DNA of 64,000 nt from Pseudoroseicyclus tamaricis (lineage in GTDB: Bacteria > Pseudomonadota > Alphaproteobacteria > Rhodobacterales > Rhodobacteraceae), in the NCBI RefSeq assembly GCF_012070395.1, contig NZ_JAAFYS010000001.1, forward strand, positions 908,001 through 972,000. Reading direction: 5' to 3'. This document shows positions 43,762 through 52,188 of this stretch, piece after piece. Positions within the stretch are counted from its first letter, which is position 1. Each line of letters starts with the position of its first letter. Both the position numbers and the translations under genes were made by a program. The notes beneath the pieces are model-generated. The model was not told where the DNA came from and made no database searches. It was given only the letters and a program-made list of their open reading frames with translations.

Positions 43762-43814
43762 GGCGGGGTTCACCCCGCCATCCGCCGGTGAAGGAGGGCT
43801 ACAAACCCACCCTA
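43758..43814. repeat. mini element with the same termini
   Basis: GTAGGGCGGGGTTCACCCCGCC at the left and ACAAACCCACCCTAC at the right, only 57 bases long. It looks like the two ends of the larger element joined without the core. It begins within the hutC stop region. Confidence 0.6.
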
Positions 43815-43832
43815 CATATCGCGGCCCTGCCG

Positions 43833-44109
43833 GTAGGGTGGGTTTGTAACCCACCTTCCTTCGCCACCTCGCAACGCCGCCGCTCCTCCCCCGCCCGGTG
43901 CGCGCCGAAGGCGCAGGGCGAGCGCCGGCCCGTCCCGCGGGCTGGCGCTCCGTCGACGTAAGCGCAGAGCTCCGAGCGCGGAGGTGGTTGCACCATGAAG
44001 CGCGCCGCTCCGCCGTCGCGGCGCCACCCCACGGGCCGGCGCTCGCCCTCCGCCCGCGATTGGTGTGCCCGGTGGAGGGCGGAGCGGTGGGTTGAAAACC
44101 CACCCTACG
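43833..44109. repeat. nested inverted-repeat element (subfamily 1), complete copy
   Basis: Ends GTAGGGTGGGTTTGTAACCC and GGTGGGTTGAAAACCCACCC. Inner arms GGGCGAGCGCCGGCCCGT and CACGGGCCGGCGCTCGCCCT around CATGAAGCGC. It is very like the copy at 7427-7693 over its whole length, including the CAACGCCGCCGCT stretch after the left end. With the mini element it accounts for most of the gap 43762-44230. Confidence 0.85.
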
Positions 44110-44174
44110 GGTGCGGCGGACGAAGAACATGCCCCGCCCCGAAGCTCAGCGCCGAGCCCCCACCCCACGCCCCA

Positions 44175-44207
44175 TTGACAAACCCATTCCTCCAAGGTTA
44201 TTAATAA
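44175..44207 (+). promoter_or_regulatory. promoter and ArsR-type operator
   Basis: TTGACA at 44175-44180, 17 bases, TTATTA at 44198-44203, 27 bases ahead of the ArsR-type gene. The -10 lies in TTATTAATAA, a perfect 10-base palindrome, flanked by GG and ACC. An autoregulatory operator is likely. Confidence 0.6.
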
Positions 44208-44230
44208 ACCCATAGCTACCGAGTTATCAG

Positions 44231-44548
44231 ATGACAGCCGACTCCCTCTTCCGTTCCCTCTCCGATCCCACCCGCCGGGCGCTCTTCGAGCGGCTCTGCC
44301 GCGAGGGGGAGCAGGCGGTTGCGCTCCTCACGCAAGGCGCCGGCGTCTCCCAGCCGGCCGTCTCCAAGCACCTCGCCGTCCTGCGGGAGGCCGGCCTCGT
44401 CACCGCGCGCCCGCAGGGGCGGCAGACGCATTACTCCGCCCGGCCCGAGGCGCTCTCGCCCCTCGTCGACTGGACGGCCGAGATGGCCGGCTTCTGGGAG
44501 AGCCGGCTCGACGTTCTGGAATCGCTCCTCAAAAGGATGGACCAATGA
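44231..44548 (+). CDS. ArsR-family winged-helix regulator
   Basis: 105 residues: LFRSLSDPTRRALFERLC, QPAVSKHLAVLREAGLVTARPQGRQTHYSA, then a short helical tail (WTAEMAGFWESRLDVLESLL). It lacks the metal-binding cysteines of ArsR/SmtB sensors. This subclass is usually paired with an SRPBCC/AHSA1 protein, as here, with a 4-base overlap. Likely autorepressor of the pair; the signal is unknown. Confidence 0.88.
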   Translation: MTADSLFRSLSDPTRRALFERLCREGEQAVALLTQGAGVSQPAVSKHLAVLREAGLVTARPQGRQTHYSARPEALSPLVDWTAEMAGFWESRLDVLESLLKRMDQ

Positions 44549-44943
44549 CTGACACCCGCTCCGTGACTGTCGAGCGAGAGCTGCCCCACCCACCGGAGAA
44601 GGTCTGGCGGGCGCTGACAACGCCGCACTTCATCGAGGAATGGCTGATGAAGAACGACTTTTCCGCCGAGGTCGGCCACAGCTTCCAGATGAGCGGCGAG
44701 TGGGGTGCCGTCGATTGCGAGGTGCTGGACGCGGAGGAGCCGCGCTCGCTCTGCTACAGCTGGAACGCCTTCGGGCTGGAGAGCACCGTCACCTGGACGC
44801 TGACCCCCACGCCCTCCGGCACCCATCTGAAGATGGAACAGGCGGGCTTTCAGGAGGGGCAGACGCAGTTCTACCAGGGCGCGAAGGCGAGCTGGCCGAG
44901 CCATGTCGGCAACCTCGCCGCCTTCCTCGACCGTCAATCCTAA
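44545..44943 (+). CDS. SRPBCC (AHSA1-like) domain protein
   Basis: 132 residues: VERELPHPPEKVWRALTTP, FIEEWLMKNDFSAEVGH, SYSWNAFGLESTVTWTL-like core and the C-terminal helix GAKASWPSHVGNLAAFLD. START-like fold with a hydrophobic pocket, commonly binding small hydrophobic molecules. Translationally coupled to the ArsR-type gene. No enzyme activity can be assigned. Confidence 0.85.
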   Translation: MTDTRSVTVERELPHPPEKVWRALTTPHFIEEWLMKNDFSAEVGHSFQMSGEWGAVDCEVLDAEEPRSLCYSWNAFGLESTVTWTLTPTPSGTHLKMEQAGFQEGQTQFYQGAKASWPSHVGNLAAFLDRQS

Positions 44944-44986
44944 GGGGCGTGCCCGTCACGCATCCCGTCCTCTGGAGGTCTCCTCG

Positions 44987-45190
44987 ATGAACGCCACGCT
45001 CCGCAAGGTGCACCGCTGGTGCTCCGTCCTCTTCACGCTCGGATTCCTGATCAACGTCGGTGCCATCTTCCTCGCCGGCGAGCCGGCGACGTGGGTTTAC
45101 TTCACGGCGCTCCTGCCGCTCTTCATCCTCTTCCCGAGCGGCCTCTACCTCTTCGCACGGCCCTACCTGCTTGGTCGCCGCACCGCCTGA
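44987..45190 (+). CDS. small membrane protein, two helices
   Basis: 67 residues, MNATLRKVHRWCSVLF at the start, two hydrophobic stretches (LFTLGFLINVGAIFLAG; VYFTALLPLFILFPSGLYLF) joined by a short polar loop, and a basic tail (GRRTA). TGGAGGT precedes the ATG. It follows the SRPBCC gene by 43 bases and is probably co-transcribed. The family name is not recognised; the LRKVHRW start is reminiscent of small transmembrane proteins encoded with SRPBCC genes. Confidence 0.7.
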   Translation: MNATLRKVHRWCSVLFTLGFLINVGAIFLAGEPATWVYFTALLPLFILFPSGLYLFARPYLLGRRTA

Positions 45191-45247
45191 GCCGCCGAAA
45201 ATTCGGGCAGACACGACGCCCCCTTGTTGCACGATCGCTCAAGAAGC

Positions 45248-45290
45248 TTGACAGGGCCCGCCTTGCCGCCTTCTACTGAACGAAAGTTCA
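45248..45290 (+). promoter_or_regulatory. candidate promoter and TetR-type operator
   Basis: TTGACA at 45248-45253, then TCTACT near 45272 as a weak -10, overlapped downstream by TGAAC-GAAA-GTTCA (45277-45290), a palindrome of the kind bound by TetR/BetI regulators. It sits 14 bases ahead of the start of the N-methyl-compound locus, which includes a BetI-like gene at 56846. Confidence 0.45.
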
Positions 45291-45303
45291 ACAAGGGGTC
45301 CCC

Positions 45304-47373
45304 ATGCCGCGCGCCTCCCGCTATGACCTGCTGTTCGAGCCGGTGAAGATCGGCCCCAAGGTCGCGCCGAACCGCTTCTACCAGGTGCCCCATGCCTCCG
45401 GCATGACGAATGCCAACCCGCATGTGCGCGCCGCCTTCCGCGGCATGAAGGCCGAAGGCGGCTGGGGCGTCGTCTCCACCGGTGCCTGCTCGGTGCACCC
45501 CAGCTCCGACGATTCGCCCTTTCCCTTCGCCTCGCTCTGGGACGAGGCCGACATCCGCTCCCACCGCCTGACGACAGATGCCGTTCACGCCCACGGCGCG
45601 CTCGCGGCGGTGGAGCTCTGGCACGGCGGGGCGGCGGCGGTAAACCGCACCTCCCGCTACGCGCCGCTCTCGCCCTCGGGCGTGCCTTGGATGGCGACGC
45701 ATGTGGGCTTCATGTCCTCCGCCCGGCCGAAGATCATGGACGCCTCCGACATCCGAGAGCTGATCCGCTGGCATGCCGATGCCGCCGTGCGGGCGGAGGA
45801 GGCGGGCTTCGACATCCTCTATGTCTATGCGGGGATGGGCTATCTGCCCTACCAGTTCCTCCTCTCCGATTATAACCACCGGACGGACGCCTACGGCGGC
45901 TCCGCCGAGAACCGCGTGCGCCTCGTCGCCGAGCTGATCGACGCGGTGCGCGAGGCGACCCATGGCCGCTGCGCCGTGGCCTTGCGCATCTCCCTGCAGG
46001 AGCTGCGCGCCCGCCCCGCCGAGGGGGCGGAGACGGAGGCGCATGAGATCATTGGCCTGCTCAAGGACGCCCCCGACCTCTTCGACGTGAAGATGGATTA
46101 CTCCTCGACCGACTGCGCCCCCTCCCGCTACGTGCAGGAGGGCAGCCACGAGCCGGTGGTGGATTTCGTGAAAGCGATCACGGACAAGCCGGTCGTCGGC
46201 GTTGGCCGTTTCACCTCTCCCGACACGATGGTCTCGATGGTGCGCCGCGGCGTGCTGGACCTCATCGGCGGAGCCCGGCCCTCCATCGCCGATCCGTTCC
46301 TGCCGAAGAAGATCTCCGAGGGGCGGGAGGACGAGATCCGCGAGTGTATCGGCTGCAACATCTGCATCTCCTCCTGGCATGACGGCGTCTGGGTGCGCTG
46401 CACGCAGAACCCTTCAGCGGGGGAGGAGTGGCGGCGCGGCTGGCACCCCGAGACGGTGGCCGAGGACAGCGCCGAGAGCGCCGTGGTCATCGGCTCCGGC
46501 CCCGCGGGGCTGGAGGCCGCGCTCACCCTCGCGCGCCGGGGGATGCAGGTGACCATCGCCGAGGCCGGCTCGGAATTCGGCGGCCGGCTCCTGTGGGAAT
46601 CCAAGCTGCCGGGCCTGCGCGAGTGGTTCCGCGTCGTCGATTACCGCCTCGGGCGCCTGCTGCAGATGCCGAACGTCTCGCTCTTCGCCGAGAGCCGCCT
46701 GACGGCCGAGGATGTCGCCGAGTTCGGGGCCGACCACGTCGTCGTCGCCACCGGCGCCAAGTGGACGCGCAACCTCTGCGGCGCCAACGAGATCCCGACG
46801 GCGCCGATCGAGGGGCTGCGCATCTACACGCCGGACGACATCGCCGCCGGCACCGAGATCGAGGGCCCCGTCGCCGTCTTCGACTACGACAATTACTACA
46901 TGGGCTCGGCCATCGCCGAGCATCTGGCGGGGCAGGGGACGGACGTCACCTACATCACCACCGCCGGCGCCGCTCAGAGCTGGGGCGTGATGACCAACGA
47001 GCAGCCGCATGTCCACGTCGCCTTCCAGCGCCTCGGCATTGCCTACCGCACGCTGGAGATCGTGGAGGATTTCGACGGCGAGACGCTCGGCCTGTCGCAG
47101 ATCTTCACGGCGGAGCGCCGCGAGATCCCCGTCCGCTCCCTCGTCATCGTCGGCCAGCGCCTCGGCGACACGGCGCTCTACGAGGCCCTGCTCGACGCCG
47201 GCACCCCCTCCCTCCACCTGACGGGGGATGCCCACGCCCCCGGCGCCATCGCCCATGCCACCTACCAGGCCCACCGCACGTCCCGCGCCGTCGGCGCCGC
47301 CCCCGCCGACCTCCTCGAGCGTCGCGACGCCCCCTTCGCCCCGCCCGGTCTCTACACCGAGGCCGCGGAATGA
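45304..47373 (+). CDS. trimethylamine dehydrogenase-like FMN/Fe-S/FAD oxidoreductase
   Basis: 689 residues in three parts. An old-yellow-enzyme TIM barrel (1 to about 350: NRFYQVPHASGM, DYNHRTDAYGGSAENR, VGVGRFTSPDTM). A 4Fe-4S site CIGCNIC-x11-CTQN, followed by AGEEWRRGWHPE, nearly as in trimethylamine and dimethylamine dehydrogenase. Then a FAD/NAD domain pair (VVIGSGPAGLEAALTLARRG, VVVATGAKWTRN). Such enzymes remove N-methyl groups as formaldehyde (trimethylamine, dimethylglycine, histamine-like amines). The MttB-family gene after it supports an N-methylated substrate. Which amine is not readable. Confidence 0.85.
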   Translation: MPRASRYDLLFEPVKIGPKVAPNRFYQVPHASGMTNANPHVRAAFRGMKAEGGWGVVSTGACSVHPSSDDSPFPFASLWDEADIRSHRLTTDAVHAHGALAAVELWHGGAAAVNRTSRYAPLSPSGVPWMATHVGFMSSARPKIMDASDIRELIRWHADAAVRAEEAGFDILYVYAGMGYLPYQFLLSDYNHRTDAYGGSAENRVRLVAELIDAVREATHGRCAVALRISLQELRARPAEGAETEAHEIIGLLKDAPDLFDVKMDYSSTDCAPSRYVQEGSHEPVVDFVKAITDKPVVGVGRFTSPDTMVSMVRRGVLDLIGGARPSIADPFLPKKISEGREDEIRECIGCNICISSWHDGVWVRCTQNPSAGEEWRRGWHPETVAEDSAESAVVIGSGPAGLEAALTLARRGMQVTIAEAGSEFGGRLLWESKLPGLREWFRVVDYRLGRLLQMPNVSLFAESRLTAEDVAEFGADHVVVATGAKWTRNLCGANEIPTAPIEGLRIYTPDDIAAGTEIEGPVAVFDYDNYYMGSAIAEHLAGQGTDVTYITTAGAAQSWGVMTNEQPHVHVAFQRLGIAYRTLEIVEDFDGETLGLSQIFTAERREIPVRSLVIVGQRLGDTALYEALLDAGTPSLHLTGDAHAPGAIAHATYQAHRTSRAVGAAPADLLERRDAPFAPPGLYTEAAE

Positions 47374-47436
47374 CCGGCCCTCACGCCTCACCCCGCGCCC
47401 GGCGCCCCTCCGGGCGCCCCGCCCGACCCGCGCCCC

Positions 47437-47530
47437 CATGTCATCTGGCCAAAAATACCACGGGGGTCGCCATTGGTGCCGCATTGGTCCGAGGACCAAT
47501 GGCGACGGGGCTGGGCCCCGCTCCGGCGGG
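47437..47530 (+). repeat. gene-end GC-palindrome element, copy 5
   Basis: TCATCTGGCCAAAAATACC then ACGGGGG and an inserted palindrome (CGCATTGGTCCGAGGACCAA followed by TGGCG) before CTGGGCCCCG. It starts about 65 bases after the flavoprotein stop, same orientation. Confidence 0.65.
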
Positions 47531-47580
47531 CTCCACTTGGGTCACCCGTCGCCCTGCCGGGATCAAGATCTCCGCCAGTC

Positions 47581-47651
47581 CCCTGTTTCATCTGGCCAAA
47601 AATACCGCGGGGGTGCGGGGGCTGGCCCCCGCTCCCTCATTCTCCACCAGC
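47581..47651 (+). repeat. gene-end GC-palindrome element, copy 6
   Basis: CCCTGTTTCATCTGGCC, AAAAATACCGCGGGGG, GGGGGCTGGCCCCCG, then TCCACCAGCGCCG. Nearly identical to copy 4. It abuts the start of the MttB-like gene, so it lies between two genes of one presumed operon. Confidence 0.7.
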
Positions 47652-47665
47652 GCCGGAGCCGCCCC

Positions 47666-49195
47666 ATGAGCGCCCCCCGCCGCCGCAATTCCCGTGGCCC
47701 GCGCGCCTCCGGCCCGCAGCCCGTCGCGCAGGCCCCCTTCGGCCAGCGCCGCCGGCCCTATGCCCCGGTCGAGGTCATCTCCGCCGACCAGGTGGAGGCG
47801 ATCCACCAGGCGGCGCTGACGCTGCTATCCACCACCGGCTTTCGTGTCCTCGCCGAGCAGGCAAGGGCGCTCTATGCCTCCGCCGGCGCCGAGATCGACG
47901 GGCCCACCGTCCGCCTCGATCCCGGCCTGATCGGCGAGCGGCTTGCCACCGTCCCCGCCACCTTCACGCTCGCGGCGCGGGACCCGGCGCATGACCTGAC
48001 CGTCGGGGGGGACCTCTGCGTCTACGCCTCCGTCGGCGGGCCGGCCTACGTGATGGACAACGATCGCGGTCGCCGCGACGGCACCTTTGAGGAGATGTGC
48101 GACTACCTGCGCCTCGTGCAGGTGCTCAACGTCATCCATCAGGAGGGCGGCTGCCCCTTCGAGCCGATGGACCTGCCGGCCAACACCCGGCACCTCGATA
48201 TCTATCGCGCCCAGATCACGCTTCTCTCCAAGAACTGGCAGACGCAGACACTCGGCCACCTGCGTACGATGGACGGCATCGAGATGGCGGCCATCGCGCT
48301 CGGCACGACGCCAGAGGCGATGGCGGAGCGGCCGGCGCTCCTCGGCGTCATCAACACCAACTCTCCCCTGCAGCTCGACATCCCCATGGCCGAGGGGCTC
48401 ATCGCCATGGCCAGCCACGGCCAGCCCGTCGCCATCACGCCCTTCACGCTGGCCGGGGCCATGGCCCCGGTCACTGTCGCCGGCGCGCTCGTCCAGCAGC
48501 ATGCCGAGGCGCTGGCCGGCATCGTGCTCACCCAGATCGTCCGCCCCGGCACGCCGGTGCTCTATGGCGGCTTCACCTCCAACGTCGACATGCGCTCGGG
48601 CTCGCCCGCTTTCGGCACGCCCGAGTACATCAAGGCGGCCCAGGCCACTGGCCAGCTCGCCCGGCATATCGGCGTGCCCTTCCGCTCGTCGAACGTGAAC
48701 GCGGCCAACGAGGTCGATGCCCAGTCGGCCTACGAGAGCATGTTCTCCCTCTGGGGCGCGCTCATGGGCGGCGCGCATCTGCTGGAGCACGGTGCGGGCT
48801 GGATGCACGGCGGCCTCACCGCCTCCTTCGAGAAGCTCATCCTCGATGCCGAGATGCTTCAGATGATGGATGCCTATTACGAGCCGCTCGATACCAGCCC
48901 CGAGGCGCTCGCCCTCGACGCCATCGCCGAGGCCGGCCCCGGCGGGCATTTCTTCGGCACCGCCCACACGATGGAGCGCTACGCCACCGCCTTCCACACC
49001 CCGCTCGTTTCCAACTGGGACAACCACCCCCTCTGGCTGGAGAAGGGCTCCGTCGATGCCCGCACCCGCGCCAACACCGTCTGGAAGCAGCTTCTGGCCA
49101 CCTACGAACAGCCGCCGCTGGAGGAGGATCGCGCCGAGGCGCTCGACGCCTTCGTGGCAAGGCGGACGGAGGAGGGCGGCGCGCCGCTGAACTGA
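47666..49195 (+). CDS. MttB-family methyltransferase, non-pyrrolysine type
   Basis: 509 residues related to trimethylamine:corrinoid methyltransferase MttB. A basic low-complexity start (RRRNSRGPRASG) precedes the barrel: ALTLLSTTGFRVLAEQARAL, EEMCDYLRLVQVLNVIHQ, GLIAMASHGQPVAITPFTLAGA and GGAHLLEHGAGWMHGGL. No in-frame UAG is present, so it belongs to the pyrrolysine-free branch whose known members act on quaternary amines such as glycine betaine, proline betaine or carnitine. No corrinoid protein or reactivase is encoded in the window. Its stop overlaps the next start by one base. Confidence 0.82.
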   Translation: MSAPRRRNSRGPRASGPQPVAQAPFGQRRRPYAPVEVISADQVEAIHQAALTLLSTTGFRVLAEQARALYASAGAEIDGPTVRLDPGLIGERLATVPATFTLAARDPAHDLTVGGDLCVYASVGGPAYVMDNDRGRRDGTFEEMCDYLRLVQVLNVIHQEGGCPFEPMDLPANTRHLDIYRAQITLLSKNWQTQTLGHLRTMDGIEMAAIALGTTPEAMAERPALLGVINTNSPLQLDIPMAEGLIAMASHGQPVAITPFTLAGAMAPVTVAGALVQQHAEALAGIVLTQIVRPGTPVLYGGFTSNVDMRSGSPAFGTPEYIKAAQATGQLARHIGVPFRSSNVNAANEVDAQSAYESMFSLWGALMGGAHLLEHGAGWMHGGLTASFEKLILDAEMLQMMDAYYEPLDTSPEALALDAIAEAGPGGHFFGTAHTMERYATAFHTPLVSNWDNHPLWLEKGSVDARTRANTVWKQLLATYEQPPLEEDRAEALDAFVARRTEEGGAPLN

Positions 49196-51222
49196 TGGAG
49201 ACCCGCACGACCTTCCCGCACGAGATCGAGATCACCGAGAACCTCTGGGTGCCGCTGCCCGATGGCACGCGCCTCGCCGCCAAGCTCTGGCGGCCGAAGG
49301 GCGTCGCGGCACCGGTGATCCTTGAGTACCTGCCCTACCGCAAGCGCGAGGGCACCCGCGCCCGCGATCACGCCATGCATGCCTGGCTGGCGGGGCATGG
49401 CTATGCCTGCATCCGGCTGGACATCCGTGGCACCGGCGACAGCGAGGGGATCATCACCGACGAATACACCCCGCAGGAGCAGGAGGATGGCGTCGCCGCC
49501 ATCGCGTGGCTGGCGGAGCAGGAGTTCTGCGACGGGCAGGTGGCGATGATCGGCATCTCCTGGGGGGGCTTCAACGGCCTGCAGATCGCCGCACGCCAGC
49601 CGCCGGCGCTGAAGACGATCATCACCGTCGGCTCCACCGACGACCGCTATGCCACCGATATCCACTGGGTCGGCGGGTGCCTCAGCAAGGACAATTTCGA
49701 CTGGTCGGCCACCATGCTGGCCCATAACGACCTGCCGCCGGACCCGGAGCTGACCGGCCCCGGCTGGCGCGAGGCCTGGCTGGCCCGCGCCGAGGCGAAC
49801 AGCCCCTGGATCCTCACCTGGCTCGGCCACCAGCGGCGCGACGAGTACTGGAAGCAGGGCTCCGTCTGCGAGGACATCTCCAGGATCGAGATCCCCGTCT
49901 ACGCCGTCTCCGGCTGGGCGGACAATTACTCGGAGACGGTCCCCCGCCTTCTCGCCAGCCTCCCCGGCCCCCGCCTCGGCCTCGTCGGCCCCTGGGCGCA
50001 TTCCTTCCCCCACGACGTCGCCGTGCAGCCCGCCATCGGCTGGCTGCAGGAGGTCCTGCGCTGGTGCGATCACTGGCTGAAGGGGCGCGAGAGCGGGATC
50101 ATGGACGAGCCCATGTACCGCGTCTGGATGCAGGAGAGTGTGCCCCCGCAGACCTGCTACGCCGAGCGCCCCGGCCGCTGGGTCGGCGAGCCGAGCTGGC
50201 CCTCGCCCCGTATCGAGACCCGCTCCCTCGCCCTCCTCGCCGATGGCAGCCTTGCCGAGCCGTCCCCGTCAGAGGCGGCCGAGGCGGGCGCCAAGCTCTC
50301 CATCTGCTCGCCCCTCTGGGTCGGCCTGACTGCCGGCGAAGTCGGCCGCTACGGGGAGGACGCCGAATGGGCCCCCGACCAGCGCGAGGATGACGGCGGC
50401 AGCCTCGTCTTCACGACCGCCCCCCTGCCGGAGTGCACCGAGATCCTCGGCGCCCCCCAGCTGCGCCTGCGGTTCTCCTGCGACAAGCCGATGGCGCTGG
50501 TGGCCGTGCGGCTGAACGACGTGATGCTGGACGGCCGCTCCACCAAGGTCACGCAAGGCTACCTCAACCTCACCCACCGGCGGGACCATGAGCATGCCGA
50601 GCCGCTGACCCCGGGCGAGACCTACGAGGTCACCGTCGATCTCGACGATATCGCCCATGCCTTCCCGGCCGGGCACCGCATCGCCGTCTCGCTCTCCACC
50701 ACCTACTGGCCCATCTGCTGGCCCTCGCCGGAGCTGGCGACGCTGAGCGTCGAGACCGGGGCCAGCTGGCTCGACCTGCCCGTGCGCCCGCCTGTCGCGG
50801 CGGATGCGGCGCTGCGCGAGTTCGACCCGCCTGAGATGGCCGAGCTGACGCCCTCCATCAGCCACCCCGCCGAACCGACCGTGCGCCGCACCGTCCACCG
50901 CGACCTCCTCAGCGGCGAGATGGTCGTCGACTTTCCGCGCTGGACCTATGCCACCGAGATGCCCGACATCGGCCAGACGGTCACCTCCGACGCCTTCGCC
51001 CGCTACAGGGTCACCGACGGCGACCCGCTCTCGGCCGTCACCGAGACGGAATGCAACGTCGAGATCGCCCGCCACGACACCACCTGTGCCCACCACTCCA
51101 CCGGCCGCCTCAGCTGCGACGCGACGCACTTTCGCGTCGAAGTCTCTTTGCGGGTGACGGAAAACGGGGAGAAGGTCTTCGAGAGGCACTGGGACGAGAG
51201 GATACCGCGCGACCATGTCTGA
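49195..51222 (+). CDS. CocE/NonD family serine hydrolase
   Basis: 675 residues, no signal peptide. Alpha/beta hydrolase core with VPLPDGTRLAAKLWRP, the nucleophile elbow MIGISWGGFNGLQ, an Asp around SGWADNYSETV and the His in GPWAHSFPHDV; then a jelly-roll X-Pro dipeptidyl-peptidase C-terminal domain (LQLRLRFS-like core, GHRIAVSLSTTYWP) and an extra C-terminal beta region of about 130 residues. Relatives cleave ester or X-Pro amide bonds (cocaine esterase, X-Pro dipeptidyl peptidase). It sits between the MttB-like gene and an oligopeptide-type importer, so it likely cleaves the imported compound. Confidence 0.83.
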   Translation: METRTTFPHEIEITENLWVPLPDGTRLAAKLWRPKGVAAPVILEYLPYRKREGTRARDHAMHAWLAGHGYACIRLDIRGTGDSEGIITDEYTPQEQEDGVAAIAWLAEQEFCDGQVAMIGISWGGFNGLQIAARQPPALKTIITVGSTDDRYATDIHWVGGCLSKDNFDWSATMLAHNDLPPDPELTGPGWREAWLARAEANSPWILTWLGHQRRDEYWKQGSVCEDISRIEIPVYAVSGWADNYSETVPRLLASLPGPRLGLVGPWAHSFPHDVAVQPAIGWLQEVLRWCDHWLKGRESGIMDEPMYRVWMQESVPPQTCYAERPGRWVGEPSWPSPRIETRSLALLADGSLAEPSPSEAAEAGAKLSICSPLWVGLTAGEVGRYGEDAEWAPDQREDDGGSLVFTTAPLPECTEILGAPQLRLRFSCDKPMALVAVRLNDVMLDGRSTKVTQGYLNLTHRRDHEHAEPLTPGETYEVTVDLDDIAHAFPAGHRIAVSLSTTYWPICWPSPELATLSVETGASWLDLPVRPPVAADAALREFDPPEMAELTPSISHPAEPTVRRTVHRDLLSGEMVVDFPRWTYATEMPDIGQTVTSDAFARYRVTDGDPLSAVTETECNVEIARHDTTCAHHSTGRLSCDATHFRVEVSLRVTENGEKVFERHWDERIPRDHV

Positions 51223-51237
51223 CCCGGCGACAGAGCG

Positions 51238-52188
51238 ATGCTGAGATACGCCGCCCGGCGCATCTGCCTCGCCCTCGTGATCCTCCTCACGGTGATGATC
51301 GCGATGTACGCCATGGTGTTCCTCATCCCCGGCGATCCGGCGAGCCTCGCCCTCGGCCCGCGCGCCACGCCGGAGCTGAAGGCGCTGCTCGTCCAGCGCA
51401 TGGGGCTCGACCAGCCGATCCTGACGCAGATCTGGCTCTTCCTGCGCAACGCGGCGATGGGCGATCTCGGCTACGACGTCTGGTCGCAGCGCCCGGTGCT
51501 GGAGCTGATCCTCGAGTTCTTCCCCAAGACGCTGGTGCTCGGCATCACCACGCTCCTCTGGGCGCTGGTGCTGGGCATCCTCCTCGGCGCCGCCGCCGTC
51601 GTCTGGCGGGGCACGCTGACGGACCGGCTGCTGGGCCTTCTCTCGGTGAGCTTCATCTCCATCCCCAGCTTCGTCATCGCCATCTACCTGATCCTCGTCT
51701 TCGCCGTCTGGCTGCGCTGGCTGCCCGCCATCGGCGCCGGCAACCCCGGCGACCCGCTCAGCCAGATCCGCGCGCTTGTCCTGCCGGCCTTCGCGCTGGG
51801 CATCGGCTGGGTTGGCTACCTCGCCCGGCTCGTGCGCGCCTCGCTCCTCGAGGTGATGGGGGAGACCTACATCCGCACCGCCCGCGCCTTCGGCCTCTCC
51901 GAGCGGCGGGTGGTCTTCCGCTATGCGCTGCGCGTGGCGATCATCCCGACCATCGCGCTGCTGGCGGTGGGGCTCGGCTCCATCCTCTCCAGCGCCGTCT
52001 TCGTTGAGGCGGTGTTCTCCCGCCCCGGCATCGGCACGCTGATGACGGGGGCGGTCAGCAACCGGAACTACCCCGTCGTCATGGGCTGCGTGCTCTTCAT
52101 GACGGCCTTCTACCTCTTCGTCGTCACCGCCGCCGACCTGTTGATCGCGCGGCTCGACCCAAGGGTGCGCGATGCCTTCCGACGCTGA
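51238..52188 (+). CDS. peptide/nickel-type ABC permease (DppB-like)
   Basis: 316 residues, six predicted helices, first LALVILLTVMIAMYAMVFLI. Family marks: PGDPASLALGP, LGLDQP-like RMGLDQPILTQ, GDLGYDVWSQRPV, IPSFVIAIYLILVF and the EAA-type loop YIRTARAFGLSERRVVFRYALR. First of five importer genes; overlaps the second permease by 17 bases. Confidence 0.92.
   Translation: MLRYAARRICLALVILLTVMIAMYAMVFLIPGDPASLALGPRATPELKALLVQRMGLDQPILTQIWLFLRNAAMGDLGYDVWSQRPVLELILEFFPKTLVLGITTLLWALVLGILLGAAAVVWRGTLTDRLLGLLSVSFISIPSFVIAIYLILVFAVWLRWLPAIGAGNPGDPLSQIRALVLPAFALGIGWVGYLARLVRASLLEVMGETYIRTARAFGLSERRVVFRYALRVAIIPTIALLAVGLGSILSSAVFVEAVFSRPGIGTLMTGAVSNRNYPVVMGCVLFMTAFYLFVVTAADLLIARLDPRVRDAFRR

Noticed and set aside
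43833-44109. Structured non-coding RNA instead of a repeat
   Set aside because: The strong symmetry, mobile-like ends and presence of several copies in unrelated gaps fit an inserted element better than a single RNA gene.
47470-47512. Inner palindrome with ATTGGTCC/GGACCAAT considered as an integron attC site
   Set aside because: No R or L box pattern, no integrase and no cassette array; it is an insertion inside a gene-end element.
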